Shown here one piece after another: positions 42,769 to 50,974 of a stretch of DNA of 64,000 nucleotides (positions within the stretch are counted from its first letter, which is position 1; each line of letters begins with the position of its first letter). The position numbers and the translations under genes were made by a program. The notes under the pieces were generated by a model. That model worked only from the letters and a program-made list of their open reading frames with translations, was not told the origin of the DNA and did not search any database. This DNA comes from Clostridia bacterium (GTDB lineage: Bacteria > Bacillota > Clostridia > Oscillospirales > Butyricicoccaceae): contig JAFQTO010000044.1 of NCBI GenBank assembly GCA_017408985.1, forward strand, positions 1-64,000, in the 5' to 3' direction.

Positions 42769-43987
42769 AAAAATCCCTCCATATCAGTTGGGCGGTGTTC
42801 TGGGGCGTGGTGTCATTGTCAAAGCTCACATCGCGGAATGCTTCGTACATAGGCTTGCGCACCTCAAACATTTTTTTGAGGGTGTTCAGGTCTTTTGACA
42901 GGGGTCTGCCCTCTTTGGCAAGCCTGCTTACGTCACGCTTTATCTCATATATCCTGCCGTTCTGGTGCAGGATAGGGTAGTTGCGCTCTTTTGTAACGGC
43001 ACCGCCGCCCGTCATAATTATCCTTCCCTTTTGCTTGCATTCCTCGGCTAATACCTGAGTCTCCAGCGCCCTGAACACATCTTCGCCGTCCTCCGAGAAT
43101 ATCTCGGGAATACTCTTGCCTGCGGCTTGCTCGATAAGTGCGTCTATCTCGACAGCCTCGCGGCCGCTCAGCTGTGAGAGGCACTTGCCCACCGTGCTTT
43201 TGCCGCAGCCGGGCATACCGATAAGCACGATATTCTCGCATTCACGGCGGAGTTTTTCGGCAATTTTCAGGTCTATGTCCGGCTCTGCTTTGGTATCAAA
43301 GAAGTATTGGTGCGCCGCAACTCCCTGACTTGTCAGCATAAGCAGACCGCCCGCAGTTTTGATTCCAAGCGTTTCCGCCTGCATCAGCAGAGCGGTGCGC
43401 AGGGGGTTGTATATCATATCGGCAACCCCCTCGCACAGCGGGAAATCGGTGAGGTCGACGGGAGTTCGAAGATTGTCGGGGTACATACCCACGGGGGTAC
43501 AGTTGACGATTATCCGGGCATCGCGGTGCTTGTGCAGGTTACCGTAGTTGTCCTCGCCCTCTCGGGATATAACGGTCACCGAGGCCGCGCCCAGCTTTTT
43601 GAGGCATACCACCGCCGTTCTGGATGCGCCGCCCGAGCCGAGCACCAAGGCTTTTTTGCCCTTGACGTCAATACCGCCCTGCTCAAGCATACGGCAAAAG
43701 CCGATATGGTCGGTGTTATATCCCACAAGTTTGCCCTCTCTGCGCACCACCGTGTTGACGGCACCTATCTCACGGGCTGTGGGGTCTATCCCGTCAAGAT
43801 ACTGCATGATCGCCACCTTGTAGGGGATGGTCACGTTGACACCGCCGAGATCCGGGTCGCGGATAAACTCCTCTATCTCCTCCGGCTGGCGCTCGTACAG
43901 CTTATAGTGCTCGTTGCCCAGCTCTGCGTGGATGGGCACCGAGTAGCTGTGACCGAGCTTTTTGCCCAGAAGTCCGTACTTTTTCAT
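42749..43987 (-). CDS. aroE-aroK: Shikimate dehydrogenase-shikimate kinase fusion
   Basis: 412 residues joining two enzymes. AroE (about 1-243): GLLGKKLGHSYS, NVTIPYK with the catalytic lysine (about 51-57), NTDHIGF (about 92), a Rossmann loop LGSGGASRTA (about 117) and GLLMLTSQGVAAHQYF. AroK (about 250-412): P-loop GMPGCGKSTVG (about 258-268), EID for shikimate binding (about 281), FR...E (about 306) and GGGAV (about 326), lid RPLSKD. The fusion would carry out two consecutive steps, dehydroshikimate to shikimate-3-phosphate. Confidence 0.95.
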   Translation of the reverse strand: MKKYGLLGKKLGHSYSVPIHAELGNEHYKLYERQPEEIEEFIRDPDLGGVNVTIPYKVAIMQYLDGIDPTAREIGAVNTVVRREGKLVGYNTDHIGFCRMLEQGGIDVKGKKALVLGSGGASRTAVVCLKKLGAASVTVISREGEDNYGNLHKHRDARIIVNCTPVGMYPDNLRTPVDLTDFPLCEGVADMIYNPLRTALLMQAETLGIKTAGGLLMLTSQGVAAHQYFFDTKAEPDIDLKIAEKLRRECENIVLIGMPGCGKSTVGKCLSQLSGREAVEIDALIEQAAGKSIPEIFSEDGEDVFRALETQVLAEECKQKGRIIMTGGGAVTKERNYPILHQNGRIYEIKRDVSRLAKEGRPLSKDLNTLKKMFEVRKPMYEAFRDVSFDNDTTPQNTAQLIWRDFCENTGY

Positions 43988-45124
43988 TTATGCCTCCCTG
44001 TAGTTGCCAAGGAAGATGAGACTTTCGGCGGTTTTTTCAAGTGCGTCAAGGACGGCAATGGTACGCTCGTCAAGGACACTTGCCTGAAGCTCAAAGAAGA
44101 ATATAAACTCAAAATCGTGACCTACGATGGGGCAGCTTTCCAGCTTGATAAGATTGATACCCACGGCGGCAAGCTTGGCAAGTATCTCGTACAGCGCCCC
44201 CGGCTTATGCTCGCAGGTGAGTATCAGGCTGATGCGGTCGGCGCCTGCGTAGATACGGGTGTCACGGGCGATGCAGATAAAACGGGTATAGTTGTTGTCG
44301 CTGTCCTGGATATTGTCGGCGATAGGCACAAGTCCGTTTAGCTTGCCTGCCGAGTGGGATGCGATAGCGGCGACGGTGCCGTCGCTTTTTGCCACAAGCT
44401 CTGCCGCCATTGCGGTGTTGAGGCAGGGCACGGCTTTGACGCCTGCCCCTAAGCTCTTGATAAAGCTTCTGCACTGACCCAGCGCCTGCTCGTGGGAGTG
44501 TATCTCCTTAATATCGGACAGTTTGGTGCCCGGTTTTGCCAGCAGTTCGTGGCGGATGCACAGACGCTCGGAGCGGATTATTTTGACGTTTTTGGTGCGG
44601 AGCAGGTCATAGGTCATCCTGACCGAACCGTTGGAGCTGTTTTCGATAGGCAAAACGCCGTAATCGCACAGACCCGACTCAACAGCATCAAACACGCCCT
44701 CAAAGGTCTTGAAAAAGGTCAGGTCTCCTCTGGGGAACATCTTGTCGGCTGCCATCTGACCGTATGCGCCCTCCACGCCCTGACAGGCTATCCTGCCCGA
44801 CTGGGGGAAGCTCAGATCCTTGTACTCAAGGCCCTTTTGCACCTCGCGGATGACACGGGACTCACCGACCATAATTCCGTCCTGCAGGGCACGGCTCAGC
44901 TCAAAGATAGTGTTGTACAGACGGTCGGCGTACAGCTCCATATCGCCGCTCTCTTCTCTCACCCACTTGAGGATATCCCGCTCACGCTGTTTGTTGAGAA
45001 CGGGCAGGTCGTTGGCTTTTTTGTACTCCGCCACTTCTTTGGAGATGTTCATTCGCTCCAAAAACAAAGGCAGCAGTTTTTGGTCTATACCGTCGATTTT
45101 TTTACGGATATCAGAAAGATCCAT
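43988..45124 (-). CDS. pheA: Chorismate mutase-prephenate dehydratase (P-protein)
   Basis: 378 residues. AroQ-type chorismate mutase (1-85; DLSDIRKKIDGIDQKLLPLFLERM), prephenate dehydratase (about 110-288; GVEGAYGQMAADKMFP, PIENSSNGSV, NNYTRF) and an ACT domain (about 298-372). The Phe-binding motif usually reads ESRP; here it is ESCP, so feedback by phenylalanine may be altered. ATG at 45124 after GGAGG. It overlaps aroC by 14 bp and is followed directly by aroE-aroK. Confidence 0.96.
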   Translation of the reverse strand: MDLSDIRKKIDGIDQKLLPLFLERMNISKEVAEYKKANDLPVLNKQRERDILKWVREESGDMELYADRLYNTIFELSRALQDGIMVGESRVIREVQKGLEYKDLSFPQSGRIACQGVEGAYGQMAADKMFPRGDLTFFKTFEGVFDAVESGLCDYGVLPIENSSNGSVRMTYDLLRTKNVKIIRSERLCIRHELLAKPGTKLSDIKEIHSHEQALGQCRSFIKSLGAGVKAVPCLNTAMAAELVAKSDGTVAAIASHSAGKLNGLVPIADNIQDSDNNYTRFICIARDTRIYAGADRISLILTCEHKPGALYEILAKLAAVGINLIKLESCPIVGHDFEFIFFFELQASVLDERTIAVLDALEKTAESLIFLGNYREA

Positions 45125-46205
45125 CGGTTTTTTCCTCCAAGAGCATATCAAGTATCACTATAGCTGCAACCGCCTCCGCGACGGGTACGGTACGGACGGC
45201 AACGCAGGGGTCGTGGCGGCCTTTTATCTCTATCTCGGCACTTTGCATAGTGTCAACGTTCACCGTCTGCTGTTTGCGCCCGATAGAGGGGGTAGGCTTG
45301 AGGGCAATACGGAACACAACGGGCATACCGTTTGTGATGCCGCCCAGAATACCGCCGCTGTTGTTGGTAACGGTGACTATTTTGCCCTCCTCTACGGCAA
45401 AAGCGTCGTTATTCTCGCTGCCGCGCATATCTGCGCAGGCAAACCCCGCACCGAACTCAACGCCCTTGACGGCAGGAATGCCGAACAGCGCCTGCGCAAG
45501 TCTGTTCTCAACGCCGTCGAACATCGGGCCGCCGATGCCTGCAGGAAGGCCGATAACGGCACATTCCACAACGCCGCCCACCGAGTCAAGCTCGGCTCTC
45601 GCCTGCTCGATGCGTTCACGCATCCTCTCCCCTGCCGTGAGGTTTATGACCGAGGGGGAGCGTGCGGCAACCGTGTCAAACAGCTCTTTTGTGGGGCTCA
45701 GGGGGAAAGAGTCGTCCTGCACGCCGCCTGCGGCTTTGAGGTGAGCGCCTATATGTATACCTCTGCGTGCCAGGATCTGCTTGGCTATACCGCCTATAAT
45801 GCACAGAGGGGCTGTCAGCCGTGCCGAGAAGTGCCCTCCGCCACGCATGTCCACGCTGTCTCCGTAGCGCAGGCGTGCGGTGTAATCGGCGTGACCGGGT
45901 CGGGGTGTCTGTGTATACCCCGCATAGTCGCCCGAGCGTGTGTCGGTGTTCTCGATGACCGCGCACAGGGGGAAACCGCAGGTAACGCCGTTTTCAAGGC
46001 CTGAGAGGAATTTGGGCTCGTCCTTTTCGCGTCGGGCGGTGGTTATTGAGCTCTGACCGGGGGCTCGTCGCGCCATAAACGCCATAAGCTCCTCCATATC
46101 CACCCGCTCGCCGCTTGGCAATCCCTGCACGGTAACGCCCACAGCCGCACCGTGAGACTGACCGAATATAGATATTTTGAGTATGTTGCCCATTTCAGAT
46201 GACAT
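45111..46205 (-). CDS. aroC: Chorismate synthase
   Basis: 364 residues. Signature pieces: FGQSHGAAVGV near the start, RRAPGQSSITTARREKDE (about 44), RPGHADYTARLRYG (about 100-113), MRGGGHFSARLTA (about 117), RGSENNDAF and KPTPSIGRKQQTVN. It uses reduced FMN to make chorismate from EPSP. Start ATG at 46205 after GGGAGG. Overlaps aroA by 11 bp. Confidence 0.97.
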   Translation of the reverse strand: MSSEMGNILKISIFGQSHGAAVGVTVQGLPSGERVDMEELMAFMARRAPGQSSITTARREKDEPKFLSGLENGVTCGFPLCAVIENTDTRSGDYAGYTQTPRPGHADYTARLRYGDSVDMRGGGHFSARLTAPLCIIGGIAKQILARRGIHIGAHLKAAGGVQDDSFPLSPTKELFDTVAARSPSVINLTAGERMRERIEQARAELDSVGGVVECAVIGLPAGIGGPMFDGVENRLAQALFGIPAVKGVEFGAGFACADMRGSENNDAFAVEEGKIVTVTNNSGGILGGITNGMPVVFRIALKPTPSIGRKQQTVNVDTMQSAEIEIKGRHDPCVAVRTVPVAEAVAAIVILDMLLEEKTDGSF

Positions 46206-47448
46206 AACTATTGCCTCCCAGTCCTGCAAGATCGGTAAAGAAGTCGGGGTAGGATTTGTCCACCGCCTGCGCGCCCAGAATGGCGGTGTCACCCTTTGCA
46301 AAGCAGCCGCCTATCGCCGCCGCCATAACTATTCTGTGATCGTTGGCGCCGTCCACCTTGCCCCCTTGCAGTCCCGTACCGTGTACGATGATGCCATCGG
46401 GAAGCACCTCGGCTTTGCCGCCTAAAGCCTCTATCATAGCTCTCGTGGTCTCAAGTCGGTCACTCTCTTTGAGTCTGAGGCGCGCACCGCCCGTAAAGGC
46501 AGTGCTTCCCTCCGCAAACGCCGCAACTACGGCAAGTATGGGAAGCAGGTCGGGTGTGTCGGTCAGATCGACCGTGCAGCCGTGAAGAGTACCGCGTGTG
46601 ACCGTTATCTCATCACCCTCACACTTGATCGCCGCACCGAACTTCTGAAGTGCGTCAAGCACCTTTTTGTCGCCCTGAACAGACTCTGTATTGAGTCCCT
46701 TGACGGTGACACCCTCGCCTAACGCACCCGCCGCAAGAAAGAATGCGGCGTTTGACCAGTCGCCGTCGGCTGTGACGGTCACGGGCGAAGAAAGCTTGCC
46801 CACACCGTATATTATATACCCGTTGTCCGACTTTTGCACCCGTGCGCCGAAGTCCGACAGAGTATGAAGTGTCATATTTACGTAGGATCCCGACTGCAGA
46901 GGGGTGGTGAGCTCTATTCGGCTCTCCCCTGCCAAAGCAGACAGCGCCATCAGCAGTCCCGAAACGTACTGGGAGCTGACGTTGCCCGGCAGTCGGTATG
47001 TGCCCGCTCTCAAGCCGCCGCTTACCGTAAAGGGCAAAGTGGGGTTTGAAAACTGCGTACCGTTTGCCTGCATCGCGTCGGCAAGCTCGCCTATGGGGCG
47101 CATAGGCAGTCTGCCCGAGCCCGTAAAGGACGCTCTCTCGCACAGCCTTGCCGCCACGGGCAGCAAAAAGCGCAGGGTCGAGCCGCTTTCGCCGCAGTCG
47201 AGGGCAGCTGTTTTGGGTACTGACGCGGGCGGCGTGACCGTGCATACCCTGCCGCTAAAGTCCACCTGCGCGCCGAGGGCCGTGATGCAGGCGGCGGTGG
47301 CGTCTGTATCGGCACAGCGGGACACACCGTTTATCCTCACCGCGCCGCCACTTAAAAGTGCGCATATCATAAGTCTGTGTACGTCCGATTTGGAGGCTAT
47401 GCTGTAAACGTCGCCCTTGAGTGCCGAGGGGGTGAGTTTGATATCCAT
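46195..47448 (-). CDS. aroA: 3-phosphoshikimate 1-carboxyvinyltransferase (EPSP synthase)
   Basis: 417 residues in two similar domains. SKSDVHRLMICALL (about 19-32) and DCGESGSTLRFLLP (about 83-96) form the substrate pocket, LPGNVSSQYVSGLL (about 152) and DWSNAAFF (about 230), RLKESDR (about 331) and DHRIVMAAAI (about 372) are also conserved. It joins PEP to shikimate-3-phosphate. Two nt separate it from aroB. Confidence 0.97.
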   Translation of the reverse strand: MDIKLTPSALKGDVYSIASKSDVHRLMICALLSGGAVRINGVSRCADTDATAACITALGAQVDFSGRVCTVTPPASVPKTAALDCGESGSTLRFLLPVAARLCERASFTGSGRLPMRPIGELADAMQANGTQFSNPTLPFTVSGGLRAGTYRLPGNVSSQYVSGLLMALSALAGESRIELTTPLQSGSYVNMTLHTLSDFGARVQKSDNGYIIYGVGKLSSPVTVTADGDWSNAAFFLAAGALGEGVTVKGLNTESVQGDKKVLDALQKFGAAIKCEGDEITVTRGTLHGCTVDLTDTPDLLPILAVVAAFAEGSTAFTGGARLRLKESDRLETTRAMIEALGGKAEVLPDGIIVHGTGLQGGKVDGANDHRIVMAAAIGGCFAKGDTAILGAQAVDKSYPDFFTDLAGLGGNSYVI

Positions 47449-47450
47449 AG

Positions 47451-48506
47451 TTACTTCCTCCCGAAGCGTGCGTAGTCACGCAGTTTGCTCAAGGGTTCTT
47501 TTTTGAGCAGGCACCCGCCTATGCGAGATATAAGTACCAGAGTGATGCTGTCACCAGAGCGTTTTTTGTCGGATGCGGCAGCTTGAGCCAATTCCTCGGG
47601 CTCAAAATCGCACTCAACGGGCAGGCTGTAACGGGTCAGGCAGTTCTCTATACGCTCTGCGGTACCCTTTTCGGTTATGCCCATAGCCTCGCCTGCACGG
47701 GCGATAAGCGCCATACCGACGGCGACCGCGTGACCGTGGGTGATTGAGAAATTACTGCATTTTTCCACCGAGTGACCCAGAGTATGACCCAGATTGAGCA
47801 GCTTGCGCTCACGCTGTTCAAGCTCGTCGATCTCTACCACGTGTGCTTTGTGTGCAACGCACCGTGCGATTATATCGGTCAGATTTTCAGGCCTGTCCCC
47901 CTCCAGCATAGCAAACAGCTGTGGGTCAAACAGTACGCCGTACTTAATAGTCTCCGCCATACCGTCCGAGAACTCGTGAGGAGGCAGAGTTTTGAGTGTA
48001 TCCGTGTCACACAGTACGAGCTCAGGCTGTTTGAAAGCGCCTGCAAGGTTCTTGCCCGCCTGAAGGTCCACACCGGTCTTGCCCCCTACCGAGGAGTCAA
48101 CTGCGGCAAGCAGGGTTGTAGGCACCTGCACGTAGCTGATGCCCCGCAGGTATACGGCGGCGGCAAAGCCTGCCATATCGCCCGTAACGCCCCCGCCCAG
48201 CGCGATTATACAGTCGGTGCGGGTATAGCCCTGCTGTGCAAGCCATTCCAGAATACTCTCAATCGTACTGAGGCGCTTACTCTTTTCCCCTGCGGGGAAC
48301 ACGAAAACCTGCGACTGTATACCCGATGCTTTGAGGCTGTTTTGCAGGGCATCGGCGTACAGCGGTGCAACGTTGGAGTCGGTTATTATGGCTGTACGGG
48401 CAGAGGGCAGCAGAGCCTTTATCCGCTCTCCCGCCTCACTCAGCAAGCCTGCGCCTATATGCACCTCGTAGGGCTTGTCTGTGTTGACCGTGACACAAAT
48501 TGACAT
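47451..48506 (-). CDS. aroB: 3-dehydroquinate synthase
   Basis: 351 residues. NAD-binding GGGVTGDMAGFAAAVYLRG (about 103-121), PTTLLAAVDSSVGGKTGV (about 128-145) and the zinc ligands including NLGHTLGHSVE (about 242-252) and GHAVAVGM (about 261). It makes dehydroquinate from DAHP. Strong AGGAGG site. Between tyrA and aroA in the operon. Confidence 0.97.
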   Translation of the reverse strand: MSICVTVNTDKPYEVHIGAGLLSEAGERIKALLPSARTAIITDSNVAPLYADALQNSLKASGIQSQVFVFPAGEKSKRLSTIESILEWLAQQGYTRTDCIIALGGGVTGDMAGFAAAVYLRGISYVQVPTTLLAAVDSSVGGKTGVDLQAGKNLAGAFKQPELVLCDTDTLKTLPPHEFSDGMAETIKYGVLFDPQLFAMLEGDRPENLTDIIARCVAHKAHVVEIDELEQRERKLLNLGHTLGHSVEKCSNFSITHGHAVAVGMALIARAGEAMGITEKGTAERIENCLTRYSLPVECDFEPEELAQAAASDKKRSGDSITLVLISRIGGCLLKKEPLSKLRDYARFGRK

Positions 48507-48507
48507 T

Positions 48508-49341
48508 TCAGTTTCCTCCTGCCGTTTCCTTGAGCTCTCTGCCGCGACGCAGAAGAGCGCGGATGCGGTCCTCGTCTTTTGCTTCCAGCGCGGTAAGAAA
48601 ATCGTTGAGGTTGCGTGTCAGCACACGCAGTTCCTCCACCAGATAATCGTTGTTGCCGCAGAACAGCTCGGTCCACATATTCTCGTCCAGCCTTGCTACT
48701 CGGGTAAGGTCCTTGTAGCTGCCTGCCGAAAAGCCCATATGCATCTGAGCGGTGGGCGATTTGATGTAGGCGTTGGAGGTTATATGGGCAAGCTGTGAGG
48801 TATAGGCGATTATTCTGTCGTGCTCCTCGATATTGGAGAAGGTGACCACGCCGAATCCTATACCGAGGAAAAAGCTCTTGAGCATCTCGAGGGTCTGGGC
48901 GTTGCTGTCTTCGTCGGGGGTGAGTATCATAGACGCGCCGCTGAACAGACTGACCGAGGCGTTAGTAAAGCCGCTTACCTCTTTGCCTGCCATAGGATGA
49001 CCGCCCACGTAGTCAAAGCCGTACTTTTTGGACAGAGCTTTGATGGGAGCGTACACGTCGCGCTTGATGCCGCACATATCCACCAGCAGAGTACCGCCCA
49101 TGTAAGGAGCTTTCTTATCCAGCACCTGAATCATCGCGCGGGGCGGCAGGGCTACCATAACAAGATCGCACTCTCTAAGCTTCCGGTCGGTAAGCTCACC
49201 GTCAATCGCACCCGTAAGTCGGGCAAGTGCCATTGTTTCGGTGTCTGTATCCATACCCAATACGGTATAGTCGGTGTTGGCCTGGATGCATTTTGCCATA
49301 GAACCGCCGATTATGCCCAGACCGATTATTCCTATTATCAT
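48508..49341 (-). CDS. tyrA: Prephenate dehydrogenase
   Basis: 277 residues. NAD(P)-binding GIIGLGIIGGSMAKCI at the N-terminus, VGGHPMAGKEVSGF (about 113-126) with the catalytic histidine, and a helical C-terminal domain. No ACT domain, so no obvious tyrosine feedback site. ATG at 49341 lies 6 nt after GAGG; an in-frame GTG 12 nt earlier is too close to that site. It converts prephenate to hydroxyphenylpyruvate. Confidence 0.95.
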   Translation of the reverse strand: MIIGIIGLGIIGGSMAKCIQANTDYTVLGMDTDTETMALARLTGAIDGELTDRKLRECDLVMVALPPRAMIQVLDKKAPYMGGTLLVDMCGIKRDVYAPIKALSKKYGFDYVGGHPMAGKEVSGFTNASVSLFSGASMILTPDEDSNAQTLEMLKSFFLGIGFGVVTFSNIEEHDRIIAYTSQLAHITSNAYIKSPTAQMHMGFSAGSYKDLTRVARLDENMWTELFCGNNDYLVEELRVLTRNLNDFLTALEAKDEDRIRALLRRGRELKETAGGN

Positions 49342-49349
49342 ATTATACC

Positions 49350-50354
49350 TCACAATTTGGTTATTTCGGAAACTTTTTTAAGCTTTTTGGCAAGTTTGTC
49401 AAAAGCTTCGGGGCGAATGGACTGAGGCCCGTCGCAGAGAGCGTGGGGAGGATCGTTGTGGACCTCTATTATCAGTCCGTCCGCGCCTGCTGCCACCGAC
49501 GCGCAGGACAGAGCATCCACCAGCTCACTCTTGCCCGCCGAATGGCTGGGGTCGATGATAACGGGAAGATGAGACAGCTGCTTGAGTACGGGGATAGCCG
49601 AGATATCAAGGGTGTTGCGGGTGTAGCTCTCAAAGGTGCGGATGCCTCTCTCGCAGAGGATGACCTGATCGTTGCCGCCTGCCATAATGTACTCGGCGCT
49701 CATCAGCAATTCCTCGTAGGTGGAGCTTAAACCGCGCTTGAGCAGGACAGGCTTGCGCTGAGCGCCCAGAGCCTTTAAGAGCTCGAAGTTCTGCATATTT
49801 CTCGCGCCTACCTGAATAACGTCTACGTCGTCAAACAGAGGCAGCTGGGAGATATCCATTATCTCGGTGACTATGGGCAGACCGGTCAGCTTCTTTGCCA
49901 GCGAGAGAAGCCTCAATCCCTCCTGACGCATACCCTGGAAGGAATAAGGCGAGGTGCGGGGCTTGAATGCGCCGCCGCGGAGCAGGTTTGCGCCCGAGGC
50001 CTTGACCTTTTGGGCGATCTCGCAGATCTGCTCCTCGCTCTCCACCGAGCAGGGGCCTGCGATAAGGGTCAGATTGCCGCCGCCTATCAGGGTATCACCG
50101 ACTTTTACCACGGTGTCCTGGGGGTGAAATTTGCGGTTGGCGTTCTTATAAGGCTCCTGAACTCGTCTGACCGCCTCAACGATATCCAGCGCGGAAATAA
50201 GGTCTATATCCAGATGGGTAGTATCGCCCACCAGCCCCAGAATGGTCTGACTTGCGCCTACCGTGGTGTGTACGTCGATTCCCTTGCCGGACAGCCAGGT
50301 GACCAGATTGTTGAGCTGACCCTTGTCGGGATTGTTTTTGAGGATTACTACCAT
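49350..50354 (-). CDS. aroF: DAHP synthase (3-deoxy-7-phosphoheptulonate synthase), type I-beta
   Basis: 334 residues. An N-terminal ferredoxin-like domain (about 1-70), which in such enzymes binds tyrosine or phenylalanine, precedes the TIM barrel (about 88-330) with LIAGPCSVES, LLRGGAFKPRTSPYSFQG, VLLKRGLSSTYEE and VIIDPSHSAGK. First committed step of the shikimate pathway from PEP and erythrose-4-phosphate. First structural gene of the operon, preceded by the leader-peptide attenuator; ribosome site AAAGGAG. Confidence 0.96.
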   Translation of the reverse strand: MVVILKNNPDKGQLNNLVTWLSGKGIDVHTTVGASQTILGLVGDTTHLDIDLISALDIVEAVRRVQEPYKNANRKFHPQDTVVKVGDTLIGGGNLTLIAGPCSVESEEQICEIAQKVKASGANLLRGGAFKPRTSPYSFQGMRQEGLRLLSLAKKLTGLPIVTEIMDISQLPLFDDVDVIQVGARNMQNFELLKALGAQRKPVLLKRGLSSTYEELLMSAEYIMAGGNDQVILCERGIRTFESYTRNTLDISAIPVLKQLSHLPVIIDPSHSAGKSELVDALSCASVAAGADGLIIEVHNDPPHALCDGPQSIRPEAFDKLAKKLKKVSEITKL

Positions 50355-50395
50355 TTTTGTTATCTCCTTTGCATTGATGCAATTTTGTTGTCAAT

Positions 50396-50428
50396 AAAAA
50401 AATCCCCCACAGCGTCAGGCTGTGAGGG
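50396..50428 (-). terminator. Leader terminator (attenuator) of the aromatic operon
   Basis: On the minus strand CCCTCACAGC (50428-50419) pairs with GCTGTGGGGG (50413-50404) over loop CTGAC, followed by ATTTTTTT. It lies between the leader peptide gene and aroF, so it would stop transcription before the operon unless disrupted. Confidence 0.9.
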
Positions 50429-50459
50429 TGTTGAAAGACTAAACCAAACTTCCTCTTAT

Positions 50460-50543
50460 TTATACAGCCGAACGCAAACAAGCCTTACCAAAGTAAAAGC
50501 CGGTAAAGCTAAAGTATTCAGCTGCAAAATACATCTTGTTCAT
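50460..50543 (-). CDS. Phe/Tyr-rich leader peptide of the aromatic operon
   Basis: 27 codons, ATG at 50543 with GGAG 7 nt upstream and TAA at 50460. The peptide holds five Phe and three Tyr in its residues 5-18 (MYF, EYFSF, FYF) and no Trp, so translation would stall when charged tRNA-Phe or tRNA-Tyr is short. GGCTGT and GAGG at and after the end of the coding region can pair with ACAGCC and CCTC in the left arm of the terminator, giving a possible antiterminator. This matches classic ribosome-mediated attenuation. Confidence 0.85.
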   Translation of the reverse strand: MNKMYFAAEYFSFTGFYFGKACLRSAV

Positions 50544-50570
50544 AGCAATACTCCAATCAAGTATATTGGG

Positions 50571-50599
50571 ATTATAGCACCGCACTTTAGTGTTGTCAA
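50571..50599 (-). promoter_or_regulatory. Promoter of the aromatic operon
   Basis: Full consensus on the minus strand: TTGACA (50599-50594), 17 nt spacer, TATAAT (50576-50571). Confidence 0.93.
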
Positions 50600-50617
50600 G
50601 TGATAGAGTGAACTTTT

Positions 50618-50869
50618 TTATTCTTCACCTTTGTATTTTGCGCGGGTGGCGGCACCGCCGCGCAGATGCCGCTCGTCCTTGTTCTTCTTAAGTATGCCCG
50701 CAGTTTTTTCAAAAAGCGACCTGTCTACCTCGCGCAGACGGGTGGTCACGTCCTTGTGTACCGTGGATTTGGATATCCCGAACTTTTTTGCCGCGGCACG
50801 CACGGTCGCTCCCGTGTCACATATATATGCCGCCAAAAGCGCACATCGCTCGTCTACATTCCACCTCAA
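50618..50869 (-). CDS. spoIIID: Sporulation transcription factor SpoIIID
   Basis: 83 residues. The helix-turn-helix FGISKSTVHKDVTTRL (about 30-45) and the C-terminal RHLRGGAATRAKYK are diagnostic. It controls genes in the mother cell during spore formation. The start is TTG at 50869 after GAGGTGG; the resulting N-terminus aligns residue for residue with the length of B. subtilis SpoIIID. It shows the organism can sporulate or descends from spore formers. Confidence 0.95.
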   Translation of the reverse strand: MRWNVDERCALLAAYICDTGATVRAAAKKFGISKSTVHKDVTTRLREVDRSLFEKTAGILKKNKDERHLRGGAATRAKYKGEE

Positions 50870-50928
50870 TTATGCCACCTCTTCATATATAACCTGTGAA
50901 ATGTATATGAGCGAGACTTACGGAATAT

Positions 50929-50959
50929 GAAAAACAGCCGCCCGAACCCGGGCGGCTGT
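50929..50959 (-). terminator. Terminator of the ABC transporter gene
   Basis: ACAGCCGCCC pairs with GGGCGGCTGT, with TTTTT following on the minus strand. Confidence 0.9.
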
Positions 50960-50974
50960 ATAGGGGTCAGACTG

